The notes: generated by a model from the letters alone, not told the origin. Counted from the stretch's first letter, positions 26,493-36,555 are shown. The stretch: 64,000 nt of DNA from JAIXWP01 sp964428835 (GCA_964428835.1 CAYRZQ010000011.1:24665-88664), one strand, 5' to 3'. A program made the numbers and translations.

Positions 26493-27689
26493 ATGGAAGA
26501 GAACCCATTATTTTTCGATAGAAATCTCGCACACACTACTATGCATCCGCTGGGACTGCATATAGAAAGCGCGGATGGAATCTATGTGTACGATACACAA
26601 GGAAAAGCCTATATGGATTTGGTATCGGGCATAGGCGTGAATAATATCGGTCATGGCGTAAGGCCTGTCATTGATGCCATCAAAGCGCAATTAGACAAAC
26701 ACATGCACGTGATGGTGTATGGAGAGTATGAACAAAGCGCGCAAACACAAGCAGCAAAAGAACTGACCTCTCTCTTACCCGAACAATTAAACTGTGCTTA
26801 CTTCGTGAATAGCGGAACTGAAGCGAACGAAGCCGCACTTAAACTCGCCAAGAGACTTACAGGCCGAACCAAACTTGTGAGCTGTCGTGGCGCATATCAT
26901 GGAAGTACACATGGCTCTCTTTCCGTTAGTGGCAACGAAATGAAGAAAGCTGCATTCCGCCCACTTTTACCAGATGTACACTTCATTCGTTTTGGAAATT
27001 TCGATGATTTAAAAATGATTGATGAACGTACCGCTGGCGTCATCATGGAAACAATACAAGGCGACGCAGGTGTTCGGATTCCTACACCTGAATATCTTCA
27101 AGCTGTTCGCAACCGTTGCGATGAAGTTGGTGCAAAATTGATTTTTGATGAAATCCAATGTGGAATGGGACGAAGCGGAACATACTTCGCATTTTCACAA
27201 TTCGGTGTTGTTCCTGACATCCTAACGCTTGGGAAAGCCTTGGCTGGTGGCATGCCTGTCGGTTGCTTTATTAGTTCAAAAGAAAACATGAAGCAGTTGA
27301 CCCATGACCCTGTTCTTGGACATATCAGCACTTTTGCTGGCCATCCTGTGATTTGCGCCGCGGTGGCAGCTACGATAAAGTATTTCAAAGAAAATGAATT
27401 CATCTGTCGTGTTCACGAAAAGGGAAATTACATCGCAGAACGTCTGCGAAGAATGCCAGGAGTAATAGAAGTTAGACAGCGCGGAATGTTTTTCGCTATC
27501 GACATGGAGAATGAGGATATTGTGGCCAACGTGGTGATGAAAAACCTTGAACAAGGATTGGTAAGTTTTTGGTTTTTATCATGTCCAAGTTCTTTCCGAA
27601 TCGCACCGCCGCTCACCATCTCTATGGAAGAAATTGAAAAAGCTCTTGCCATCATCGAGTCATCCATGGCTTTCGCATTGAAGAAATAA
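26493..27689 (+). CDS. Class III PLP-dependent aminotransferase (ornithine/acetylornithine type)
   Basis: 398 residues from the ATG 1 nt after the GH92 stop. An internal upstream ATG in the GH92 gene is not needed. Features: YDTQGKAYMDLVSGIGVNNIGH at the N-terminus, FVNSGTEANEAALKLA, LIFDEIQCGMGRSGTYFAF, and the PLP lysine K248 in LTLGKALAGGMPVG. The family moves amino groups from omega-amino donors to 2-oxoglutarate or pyruvate. The substrate cannot be fixed, since no arginine-pathway genes are adjacent. Confidence 0.9.
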   Translation: MEENPLFFDRNLAHTTMHPLGLHIESADGIYVYDTQGKAYMDLVSGIGVNNIGHGVRPVIDAIKAQLDKHMHVMVYGEYEQSAQTQAAKELTSLLPEQLNCAYFVNSGTEANEAALKLAKRLTGRTKLVSCRGAYHGSTHGSLSVSGNEMKKAAFRPLLPDVHFIRFGNFDDLKMIDERTAGVIMETIQGDAGVRIPTPEYLQAVRNRCDEVGAKLIFDEIQCGMGRSGTYFAFSQFGVVPDILTLGKALAGGMPVGCFISSKENMKQLTHDPVLGHISTFAGHPVICAAVAATIKYFKENEFICRVHEKGNYIAERLRRMPGVIEVRQRGMFFAIDMENEDIVANVVMKNLEQGLVSFWFLSCPSSFRIAPPLTISMEEIEKALAIIESSMAFALKK

Positions 27690-27717
27690 CATTTTTTTTT
27701 TTTAAAACATCATCACT

Positions 27718-28551
27718 ATGAAATGGCAAGGAAGAAGACAAAGTTCGAATGTTGAAGACCGACGTGGAAAAACTCTCAGCAGCGGGAAAGTCGCAGCTGG
27801 CGGAGGTCTTATCGGAATCGTAATATTGCTACTTACCGTATTTGGAGGCGAACAAGGCTCTCAAATAGGACAAGTGCTCCAGCAAGTGAATCAAGGTGGC
27901 GGAGAGCAGCAAATGACTGAAACACGTGAACTCAGTCAAGAAGAGAAGGAACTCGGAGCGTTCGCATCAACTGTTTTCGCTGATTGTGAAGACGTCTGGA
28001 ATGCATTATTCCAAGCAGAAGGCATGAGCTACCGCGAACCAAAGATGGTCCTCTTCAGTGATGAAGTGACGAGTCAATGTGGCAAAGCCAGCGCGGCGAT
28101 GGGGCCATTTTATTGCCCTGCAGATGAAACGGTATACATGGACATGAACTTCTTTAAGGAATTAAAAACACGTTATGGAGCTAAAGGTGGTGACTTTGCA
28201 ATAGCTTATGTAATCGCCCACGAAGTAGGACATCATGTGCAAACTGTCTTAGGCATATCTCGCAAGACAAGAGAACGTCAAGCCAGAATGAGCGAAACAG
28301 AAGCCAATAAACTTTCTGTTGATATGGAGTTACAAGCAGATTTCTTTGCTGGAGTATTTGCTCATCATAACAAAAAATATTTGGAAGAAGGTGATATTGA
28401 AGAAGCAATGAGTGCGGCACACGCGGTTGGTGATGATACCATTCAAAAAAGAGCTAGAGGTTATGTAGAACCAGATAGCTTTACTCACGGCACATCAGCA
28501 GAAAGAAAAGAATCTTTTATGCGTGGATTCAATTCAGGAAACCCTTTTTAA
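27718..28551 (+). CDS. YpfJ-like neutral zinc metallopeptidase
   Basis: 277 residues of the PF04228 family. It starts MKWQGRRQSSNVEDRRG, the family's hallmark cytoplasmic N-terminus, followed by one TM segment (about 24-42). The periplasmic domain has HEVGHH (168-173) with the zinc ligands, and MELQADFFAGVFAHH. It ends with FTHGTSAERKESFMRGFNSG, also typical. A 12-T run lies just upstream. The stop overlaps that of the convergent gene by 4 nt. Confidence 0.93.
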   Translation: MKWQGRRQSSNVEDRRGKTLSSGKVAAGGGLIGIVILLLTVFGGEQGSQIGQVLQQVNQGGGEQQMTETRELSQEEKELGAFASTVFADCEDVWNALFQAEGMSYREPKMVLFSDEVTSQCGKASAAMGPFYCPADETVYMDMNFFKELKTRYGAKGGDFAIAYVIAHEVGHHVQTVLGISRKTRERQARMSETEANKLSVDMELQADFFAGVFAHHNKKYLEEGDIEEAMSAAHAVGDDTIQKRARGYVEPDSFTHGTSAERKESFMRGFNSGNPF

Positions 28552-29289
28552 AAAACTAAAAGTCGAATTAAAGACGTCTGTTGACCGTCTTTCAACGCGA
28601 GATAATAAATCCCTGATTGCAAATTATTGGGTAAAATAATTTCTGTAGAAGGCCTGCTATAATTCTGTAGCAGCCTTCCAAAAGTATCTCTCAACTCTAC
28701 GCGGGCGTCCATGGTGACAAACCCTTCTACATGTACCACTCTTAATCCAGTTGGCACTGGATTAGGAAATGAGGAAAACTGAATAGCTGGTGATTCTGCC
28801 GGTACCGAGTTGATGCCAGAGCAACTTGCAGCATCCACTCCGCGATGAATATTCAAATAATCTAAAAGAACATTTGCAAAGCGCTCTGCAAAAAGTACAC
28901 GATTGACTTCATTATCTCTGATACCATCAAAATTCAATTCTACTTGAACGCCGTTCGTTGTGAGCTCATCCTGATAACAGGTGTGGTTGGCGACGATATA
29001 TCCACCGCTAAAATAATTAGAACCAATACCTGGTGACGGAATTTCAGCACTCGGCACGCTCGGATATCCCTGTGCTGCCAGCAAAGACCCCATACTTTGC
29101 GGCCCACGCAACAACTGAGCATGCGATTGTCCCTGAAGATTTGATGCCACCAAATTTTGAATCGTACTATAGGAAATAAAATTTGGTGTATTCAGTGTTG
29201 CGTCACTTTCTTCCAACTCTTCTTCATAGAGCAAATAACCAAGCTCTATCCGTTGCTGGGTGTTTCCATGACCATGCAGGTCTATAAAG
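28548..29289 (-). CDS. Secreted N-formylglutamate-amidohydrolase-like protein with T9SS tail (N-terminus lost in gap)
   Basis: The frame is open into the N gap, so the start is missing. The visible part begins FIDLHGHGNTQQRIELGYLL, then LLRGPQSMGSLLAAQGYPSVPS and YFSGGYIVANHTC. I associate this order of motifs with secreted proteins of the N-formylglutamate amidohydrolase fold; HGH would be zinc ligands. The last 80 residues are a type A T9SS sorting domain (FPNPVPTGL, then SGIYYLALKDG), so it is exported across the outer membrane. Family assignment is from memory of the pattern and only moderate; the T9SS tail is firm. Confidence 0.65.
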
Positions 29290-29389
29290 NNNNNNNNNNN
29301 NNNNNNNNNNNNNNNNNNNNNNNNNNNNNNNNNNNNNNNNNNNNNNNNNNNNNNNNNNNNNNNNNNNNNNNNNNNNNNNNNNNNNNNNN
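29290..29389. other. Scaffold gap (100 N)
   Basis: Exactly 100 N, the conventional placeholder for a gap of unknown length. It removes the 3' end of dnaE and the 5' end of the secreted amidohydrolase-like gene. Confidence 0.98.
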
Positions 29390-32300
29390 GATTCCACCAT
29401 GTATTCCAACTCGGGATATTTCTTTAATTCCTTCACCAAATCATTTGATACCGCCACCTTATTGTGCGACAAACTAGGAAGCAATAACTCTGTATTGCCA
29501 TCCTTAATTTTAAAACGCATTTGTGTCTTTCCCTGACCGCTTTGAATCAAGGATGTCAGATTGTCAATCATAGTGGAACTCACATATTCCAAAGGAACTG
29601 TTATGGTGAGGTAGCGCGCCATCTTTTCGCGAATCTCATACAAAGGTTCCACACGGCTCACCTTAAACTCCAAACCCTTATCGGCATCTGGTCCAAACTT
29701 TTTCACTTGGATACGTCCGGCGATAAATAAGAAATGTCCCTTTTGTAATAAGTGACGATACTTCATATAATCTTCACCGAATAATACGAACTCAAAACTG
29801 CCTTCGTAATCTTCCATTTTAAAAGTTCCGAAAGGCTTATTGCTAGCGCGCGCCACTTTCTCTATCACCTCTGTTACCATGCCCGCAAGCTTCAACTCAC
29901 GGTTCTTGTTTTGCTCCATATCCTGAAGCAAAGTCAATCCTCCCTCCGAACAGAAACTTCTTATTTCCAATTCAAAGTCATCCATCGGATGTCCGCTGAT
30001 AAACATTCCAACGACTTCTTTTTCTTTTGATAATTGTGAAAGTGTATCCCACGGTTCTACCACTGGTGGCTGCGGCTCTGGCATTGCTGCCTCCGCCATA
30101 TCTCCAAACAAAGAAACCTGAGAAGTATTCTTACTTTCACGAATACTATTTGCGTATTTCAGCAATGTTTCTATAAATGTTTCAGACTTACCATCAGGAG
30201 CAAAATAAGCAGCGCGTTGAATGTTAAAACCATCCAGCGCTCCTGCCAATGCCAACGATTCAAGTACTTTTTTGTTACCAGCCTTCGCATCAATGCGCTC
30301 CATGAAATCGAAGATATTCTTGTAAGGACGAATCTTCCTTTCCTTCACAATACTCTCCACCGCATTCTCCCCTACTCCTTTCACCGCTGCCAGTCCAAAT
30401 CGAATCTCACCTTTTTGATTTACGGTGAACATCGCATTCGATTCGTTTACATCAGGCCCCAATACAGGAATGTTTTGCAATTTACATTCTTGCATAAAGA
30501 AAGTTACTTGCTTGATATCACTGAGGTTGTTTGACAATACCGCCGCCATATATTCAGCAGGATAATGAGCCTTTAAATAAGCCGTCTGATATGCCACCCA
30601 AGCATAACAAGTAGAGTGCGACTTGTTGAAAGCATAACTCGCAAACGCCTCCCAGTCTGTCCAAATTTTCTCAAGCTTGTCTGCCGGATGTCCGTTTTTA
30701 GTGGCTCCATCCATGAACTTGCCCTTCATTTTATCCAAGACATCCTTTTGCTTTTTACCCATTGCTTTACGCAATACGTCGGCCTCACCTTTTGAAAATC
30801 CCGCGAGCTTTTGCGAAAGCAACATTACCTGCTCCTGATATACGGTGATACCATAGGTTTCCTTCAGGTATTCTTCCATATCGGGCAAGTCGTAGGTAAT
30901 CGCCTCGGTACCATGCTTACGCTTGATAAAACTCGGGATATATTCCAGCGGTCCTGGACGGTACAAAGCGTTCATTGCAATCAAGTCATCGAAGACCGTA
31001 GGCTTTAGATCGCGCAAGTACTTTCTCATTCCATCACTTTCGTATTGGAATATCGCCACTGTTTCGCCGCGTTGAAATAACTGATAGGTCTTTTCATCAT
31101 CGAGAGGAATAGCATCAATATCGATGTCTATTCCTTTCGTCTCCTTCACCATACGAATGGTGTGTTTGATAAGCGTAAGTGTTTTAAGCCCCAAGAAGTC
31201 CATCTTCAAAAGACCTGCACTTTCTACCACGCTGTTGTCAAACTGCGTGCACCACATATCGCTATCTTTCGCGGTGGCTACTGGAACAAACTTGGTGATA
31301 TCATCAGGAGTGATGATGACACCGCACGCATGAATACCCGTGTTACGTACCGATCCTTCAAGGATTCCTGCCATCTGTAGCACCTTTCCTTCATTGGTAG
31401 TACTTTTATAGATTTCACGAAGTTGCTTTGCATTCAACAGATCATCACCGTTGAGTTTTGAAGCAAGTTCCTTATCATCATATTTGAAAATCTTTGCAAG
31501 GTCGCCGTCGGGCACGAGCTTCGCGATGCGGTCGGTGTCGGGCAATGGCAATTCGAACACACGTCCTGCATCACGAATGGATGACTTGGCAGCCATTGTA
31601 CCATAAGTAATAATCTGCGCCACCATGTTGTTGCCGTACTTCGCTCGCACATAGTCTATCACTTTATCACGACCTTCATCATCAAAGTCGATATCGATAT
31701 CGGGAAGTGACACACGTTCTGGATTCAAGAAACGCTCAAAGAGAAGATTGTATTTAATCGGATCCACGTTCGTGATACCGATGCAATAAGCAACAGCGCT
31801 GCCAGCAGCAGAGCCGCGGCCTGGGCCTACGCTCACTCCCATCTCTCTCGCTTTGGCACAAAAATCTTGAACAATCAAAAAGTAACCTGGATATCCAGAG
31901 TTCTCAATTGTCTTCAATTCAAAATCTATGCGTTCAGTAATCTCTGGCGCTACCTCTGTATAACGTCGTTTCGCACCTTCAAAAGTGAGATATCTGAGAT
32001 ATGCGTTTTCTCCTCGCTTACCGCCATCTTCGAGATCAAGTGGATTTTGAAACTCTTGAGGAATTTCAAATTTCGGAAGAAGAACTTCTCGAGCGAGTTT
32101 ATACTCTTCACACTTATCCGCGATTTCGACTGTCATCGCAAGCGCCTCGGGCATGTCGGAAAATAATTCCGCCATCTCCTCAGTCGTCTTAATGTAAAAT
32201 TGGTCATTGGGTAATCCGAAACGAAACTCACGTCCACGTTTACCAATGTATTTAGATGGCTTACTAACGTATTCGCCCTCCTTCACGCACACCAACGCAT

Positions 32301-33675
32301 CCTGCGCTTCGGCCTCAGTGCGTTCGTTGTAGTAACTTGAATTTGCAGCGAAATATTTGACATCATATTTTTGACAAAACCGAATGAGTACTCGGTTTAC
32401 GTAATCTTCCTCTTCGAGTCCGTGGCGATTGATTTCAGCATAAAAATCCTCACCGAAATTGGACTTCCACCACACGAATAATTCTTCCGCTTTTTCCTCA
32501 CCAAAATTTAAAATAGTGTAAGGAATCTCGCCATACATGCCACCTGTGGTGACTATCAAATTTTCTTTGTATTGTAATAAACGCTCTTTATCTATTCGAG
32601 GAACATAATAAAATCCTTCTGTGAAAGCTATTGACGATAACTTAGCAAGATTGTGATATCCATCTTTATTCTTTGCTAAAATCACCGTTTGAAATCCGTC
32701 ATCCTTATTGGACTTATCAGTGAGGTCGCGACAAATATTCAACTCACACCCTACGATAGGTTTCACTCCAATTTTTAACGCTTCACTTACAAACTGAAAC
32801 GCTCCCATCATATTTCCATGATCGGTAATCGCTATCGCCGGCCAACCGCAGGCCTTAGCCTTCTTCACCATCGCCGCAATCTCAGTAGTAGATTGTAGTA
32901 CTGAATACTGAGAGTGAACGTGCAGGTGAACGAAAGAAATAGAATCGGAATGAGAAACAGAATGAGAAACAGAATGAGAATGAGAATCAGAAGGAGAAGG
33001 AGTTGCGGCAGCAGGGGCAGCAGGGGATTTGAAGTTGCTGTCTTCTAGAATGGGAGCGTCGTAAACTACTGAGGAAGGATCGGTGACTTCCTTTATAGTG
33101 ATGACTCTATTTTGAATCAAACCGAAAAAACACTTCGAAGTAGCATCCACGTCGAAAGCCGCGTCGTGCGCCTCTTCGAAAGCAACACCAAAAAGTTTGA
33201 TGTGAAGTTCTGTGAGCGTAGGCCACTTAAATTTTCCGCCCTTACCACCCGGAATGGCACAAAAATCAGTTGACAAATCCTTTGTATCAAGGGATTTTTT
33301 TGTCTTCAATACCAACTCGCCAAATCCTTTTCGGTAATACTCAGCGCCCATAATATTGATATCAAATTCAATATTATGGCCGGCAATATATTCGGCTCTA
33401 TTGAGGTCTTCTTGAAAAATCTCCAATACTTTTTGAAGCGGCTGTCCCTCGCGCATCGCACGCTCTGTGCTGATTCCGTGGACTTTCTCCGCATTGAAAG
33501 GAATACTATAACCTTCCGGTTGAATGATATAATTCCCCCTGTTGACAAGCTTGCCCGAAAAGTCGTGCAATTGCCAGGCAAGCTGAACACAACGCGGCCA
33601 ATTGTTAGAATCCGTAATAGGTGCATTCCAACTACCAGGCAGACCTGTTGTCTCTGTATCAAATATTAAAAACAT
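29390..33675 (-). CDS. dnaE: DNA polymerase III alpha subunit with fused N-terminal proofreading exonuclease (C-terminus lost in gap)
   Basis: 1428 residues are visible. Residues 1-190 are a DEDDh exonuclease: D6-x-E8 (FDTETTG), D105 in NIEFDINI, H170 and D175 in HDAAFDVDAT. A linker (218-246) is rich in Ala/Pro, then Ser/His (SHSHSVSHSVSHSDS). The PHP domain starts at 248 with HLHVH (H250, H252, H254). The polymerase palm has PDIDIDFDDEGRD (D659, D661), and AYNKSHS-like fingers and OB-fold regions follow. The exonuclease fusion is, to my knowledge, normal in Flavobacteriia. It follows the zeta/partner pair by 37 nt. Confidence 0.96.
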
Positions 33676-33712
33676 GAATTCTTTTTGCTTAAATGAACAA
33701 ACTGATAACTTA

Positions 33713-33859
33713 TCAAGGTAAAATTTCCTTTATTGTTCCTTGATCACTTACAAACAACTTCCTACCTTCTGCCTTCTTCTTTTCTCTTAATTTTTGAGCC
33801 GAAATTCTCATAGCATTTTTAATTACATCTATGAGGGAAACACTGTCTTTATTGACCAT
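33713..33859 (-). CDS. 48-residue partner of the zeta-like kinase, candidate antitoxin
   Basis: The ATG at 33859 lies inside the end of the kinase gene (11-nt overlap, ATGGTCAATAA), and the frame stops with TGA at 33713. The protein is a basic helix (VIKNAMRISAQKLREKKKAEG) followed by two short strands (KLFVSDQGTIKEILP). This matches the small proteins I know to accompany zeta-type kinases: an amphipathic helix, a 'G..+.V...G.i.e' hairpin, about 50 residues. Tight overlap argues for translational coupling. Antitoxin function is inferred from context. Confidence 0.7.
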   Translation of the reverse strand: MVNKDSVSLIDVIKNAMRISAQKLREKKKAEGRKLFVSDQGTIKEILP

Positions 33860-34427
33860 CTGACAACCGTTTTATTATGTTTAATTTAACTTCATCTGTT
33901 ACTATTAAATGCCCTGAAATTGCCTTTTCAGCGATTAATTCTGAATCTAATTTTGAGTTATCATATATCAACGCAACGTCAACAATTGGAAGATATAGCT
34001 CAAACAAATTCCTAAGGCCAGAGTAATAGCGGCGTTGAATAACACCCTCTTCAATATAATGCCCCCCTTCTTCCACTCTCTTCGCCACCCTGCTGATTGC
34101 GAGTTGAACCGAGTCCAACCACAAAAATATTAGCGTTACAAAATAGCCTTTTGACCGTGCATCATTAATTGTGTGAACAAAAGACCTCGTAGATAAAGTT
34201 GTCTCAAATGCAAAATCTGAATTAGATTTAATCAATTCCTCAATTCGATTCAACATTATCCTACCAGCTTCAATGGAAACACTCTCGGGTTGAAACGGAG
34301 ATAATCCTCTTGCTATCTCGTCTGCGTTCACAAATTCTTTACAATCCAATATCTCTGGCAAGATGTTAAAGGAGGCAGTCGTTTTACCTGCGCCATTGCA
34401 ACCTCCAATGATATAAAGCCTTTTCAT
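33849..34427 (-). CDS. Zeta-toxin-like P-loop kinase
   Basis: 192 residues. Walker A is GGCNGAGKTT (K15). NADEIARGLSPF (D36) is the substrate-side motif of zeta/PezT proteins. FAFETTLSTRSF follows, then ISRVAKRVEEGGHYIEEGVIQRRY with the arginines that contact phosphate. Zeta toxins phosphorylate UDP-N-acetylglucosamine, but chromosomal relatives of this short type may use other substrates. No epsilon antitoxin is upstream; the gene instead overlaps a 48-residue downstream gene. It sits between trmH (28 nt upstream) and dnaE. Confidence 0.85.
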   Translation of the reverse strand: MKRLYIIGGCNGAGKTTASFNILPEILDCKEFVNADEIARGLSPFQPESVSIEAGRIMLNRIEELIKSNSDFAFETTLSTRSFVHTINDARSKGYFVTLIFLWLDSVQLAISRVAKRVEEGGHYIEEGVIQRRYYSGLRNLFELYLPIVDVALIYDNSKLDSELIAEKAISGHLIVTDEVKLNIIKRLSDGQ

Positions 34428-34455
34428 TCCTACTTCAAATATAGAGAATTTATAA

Positions 34456-35124
34456 TCAGATTTCTCCTTTGTTGTAAAGCTCTAACAAATGCTGACTCCA
34501 CTGAATAGTGCGCTTGGCCCACTCTATTTTAAGGGCTAATTTTTCTTCATCTGAAAGCTGCCATTGGATATCAGAGGCACGAAGTTTTTCAATCAATGTT
34601 TGCATGATAACAGCTGAGGCTACTGATACATTCAAACTCTCAGTAAAACCATACATTGGAATTACTACATTTTCATCTGCCAATGTCTTCATTTTATCAC
34701 TTACACCTGTCAGTTCTGTTCCCATTACAATGGCTGTTTTCTGGGTGATATCCAACTGATCCAAGGGCTTTGCATTTTCATGCAACGCAGTAGCTACTAT
34801 TTTATAGCCGCGCGCTTTTAGATCGCGAATACATGCCTCTGTATTATTCTCCGCTTCGTTGTATTGATGCAAGGTGAGCCAATCATAAGATCCGCGTGCA
34901 ATACGGCGATGTAGAAAAAAACTATTTCGATTTTCAATCGAATAAATATCCTGAATACCCCAGCTCTCCATGCTCCTTACAATCGCACTTGAGTTGTGGG
35001 TTTGATATACATCCTCCATCACCAATGCCAGATGGCGCGTGCGATTGGCCACTACCCTATCAAACAGCTCCCGCTTTCTTTCCGTGAGATGTTCGCTCAA
35101 TAAATCGTATAACTTTTGTGACAT
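34456..35124 (-). CDS. TrmH-type tRNA (guanosine-2'-O-)-methyltransferase (SPOUT)
   Basis: 222 residues from the ATG at 35124; a TTG three codons up is disregarded. Motif 1 is HLALVMEDVYQTHNSSAIVRSMESWG, motif 2 TAIVMGTELTGVSDKM and motif 3 VIPMYGFTESLNVSVASAVIM. Together they form the trefoil-knot SAM site of SpoU/TrmH enzymes. The C-terminal extension (WAKRTIQWSQHLLELY) fits TrmH, which methylates G18 of tRNAs. First gene of a minus-strand run trmH-zeta-partner-dnaE. Confidence 0.88.
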   Translation of the reverse strand: MSQKLYDLLSEHLTERKRELFDRVVANRTRHLALVMEDVYQTHNSSAIVRSMESWGIQDIYSIENRNSFFLHRRIARGSYDWLTLHQYNEAENNTEACIRDLKARGYKIVATALHENAKPLDQLDITQKTAIVMGTELTGVSDKMKTLADENVVIPMYGFTESLNVSVASAVIMQTLIEKLRASDIQWQLSDEEKLALKIEWAKRTIQWSQHLLELYNKGEI

Positions 35125-35143
35125 CGTTTGCAAAAATATGGAG

Positions 35144-35180
35144 AATAAAAAAGGGCTAGCTCGTTGGAGTTAGCCCTTTA
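35144..35180 (-). terminator. Rho-independent terminator after the HU gene
   Basis: AAAGGGCTA pairs with TAGCCCTTT, with an inner CTC/GAG extension, and is followed by TTTTTTATTC on the minus strand. Confidence 0.85.
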
Positions 35181-35202
35181 ATTTTTTTGTTGGTGAGGTT
35201 GA

Positions 35203-35475
35203 TTACTTCACTTTAGTCTGAAGCTCAGCACCAGCCTTGAAACGTACTACGTTCTTAGCTTTGATAGTGATTTCCTTACCAGTCTGTGGGTTACGACCTT
35301 TACGAGCGGCACGCTTAGTAACGCTGAAAGAACCGAAACCTACTAGAGCTACACGGTCTCCTTTCTTAAGAGCCTTTGTAGTTGATTCGATGAAACCATC
35401 GAGAGCTTTCTTTGCATCAGCCTTAGAAAGCTTTGCGCTAGAAGCAATTGCTTCAATCAATTCTGCTTTGTTCAT
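35203..35475 (-). CDS. HU-family DNA-binding protein
   Basis: 90 residues, exactly the HU length. MNKAELIEAIASSAKLSKADAK is the helical dimer body. VALVGFGSFSVTKRAARKGRNPQTG holds the GFG turn and the start of the beta arm, with RNPQTGKEI at its tip. The C-terminal FKAGAELQTKV is canonical. A nucleoid architectural protein. It has its own promoter and terminator, so it is a single-gene unit. Confidence 0.97.
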   Translation of the reverse strand: MNKAELIEAIASSAKLSKADAKKALDGFIESTTKALKKGDRVALVGFGSFSVTKRAARKGRNPQTGKEITIKAKNVVRFKAGAELQTKVK

Positions 35476-35527
35476 TGTATTTATTGATTTTTAGGGTTAA
35501 ACAAACAAGCTTTTGCTTGTACAGCGC

Positions 35528-35535
35528 CAAATGTA
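35528..35535 (-). promoter_or_regulatory. -7 box of the HU promoter
   Basis: TACATTTG on the minus strand matches TAnnTTTG exactly, about 52 nt before the ATG. Confidence 0.55.
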
Positions 35536-35682
35536 GAAGACTAAACTTCACGTAAGCAAGAGTTAACGCGGAAAAATGAGCCTTTTGTTGATAAAACACT
35601 AGCGTTGTTAATAAGGACGGGGTTTTATGGTTAAAAAAAGCCCCTATTCATAGGCTTTTCGAACCTTTTTTCGGCAATTCCG

Positions 35683-35690
35683 TATTTTTG
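35683..35690 (+). promoter_or_regulatory. -7 box of the cupredoxin gene
   Basis: TATTTTTG matches TAnnTTTG exactly and ends 19 nt before the ATG at 35710. Confidence 0.55.
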
Positions 35691-35709
35691 CACTATCAAT
35701 AATCCTCGA

Positions 35710-36306
35710 ATGAAACACTTATTCATACTCATTTTTATAGCCCTCACCTCCCCTGTCTTGGCTACAGTGTGGAATGTTGAGGTCGGCGGCGAATCAGGAA
35801 GCACCACTAACCCTCCTTATTATAGTCCTCAAAATCTGACTATTCTCGAAGGAGATCAAATCGTGTGGAACTGGGTGGGCGGACCATTCAACGTTACCTG
35901 CACAGGAGGACCTCAGCCATTTGCTTCGGGAAATTTGCTCCCCGGACAAAGCTTTAGTTTCACTTTTACAGTATCAGGTATCTACACTTTTGAATGCACC
36001 ATCGCCGATCACGCTCAAACCATGTTCGGCTCTGTATTCGTATTTCCTACAGGAACAAGCAACGTAGGAGAGCTTAAACAAAATAACATTAATATATATC
36101 CGAACCCTGCAACAGATCAGATAACCATAGAAACAAAAATTGACTATTCCTCCATTCAGCTTATTAGCAATGAAGGAAAAGTAATTCAAATGTGGAATAC
36201 TCCAGGTTTAAAATCAGTCGATCTCAGCGCTTTTCCCGCTGGAATATACTTTATCCAAATTACCAGCGATCGTGTTGTTTCAAGAAAGCGTATTGTGAAA
36301 CAATAG
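35710..36306 (+). CDS. Secreted plastocyanin-like (cupredoxin) protein with T9SS tail
   Basis: 198 residues: signal peptide (to about A18), a cupredoxin domain (20-113) and a type A T9SS sorting domain (NIYPNPATDQITIE, then FPAGIYFIQI). The C-terminal copper ligands are plausible (C96, H101, M105 in FECTIADHAQTM). The position normally taken by the first ligand His is Phe: GGPF60NV instead of the family's usual GGPHNV. The type I copper site is therefore probably incomplete, and the domain may be structural or bind metal differently. Secreted by the type IX system. Confidence 0.85.
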   Translation: MKHLFILIFIALTSPVLATVWNVEVGGESGSTTNPPYYSPQNLTILEGDQIVWNWVGGPFNVTCTGGPQPFASGNLLPGQSFSFTFTVSGIYTFECTIADHAQTMFGSVFVFPTGTSNVGELKQNNINIYPNPATDQITIETKIDYSSIQLISNEGKVIQMWNTPGLKSVDLSAFPAGIYFIQITSDRVVSRKRIVKQ

Positions 36307-36370
36307 TTTAATCGTTTAGCGGATTGAACTCGTTGCTATAACTAAGAGAGGATACATGCATCAGCGGTTC

Positions 36371-36404
36371 AGCCCCTCTCCTTTGGAGAGGGGTTGGGGT
36401 GAGG
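36371..36404. repeat. Intergenic palindromic repeat (CCCCTCTCC hairpin)
   Basis: CCCCTCTCC-TTT-GGAGAGGGG, a perfect 9-bp stem, followed by TTGGGGTGAGG. I know near-identical units as dispersed intergenic repeats in Bacteroidetes drafts. No T run follows, so it is not an ordinary terminator. The surrounding 36307-36555 gap holds no gene. Confidence 0.6.
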
Positions 36405-36555
36405 CCTAAGGCTGGAAGAAAATCACTTATATCCTTCTAATTTCATTACTACTCATCAACAGTTTTTTTTAGAATGAGAAGCAGTAGCAGAAGGAGAATG
36501 AATAGAGATTTGAGATTGAGTCTGAATTAACTCAATCCACAAAACGGATTAAAGC

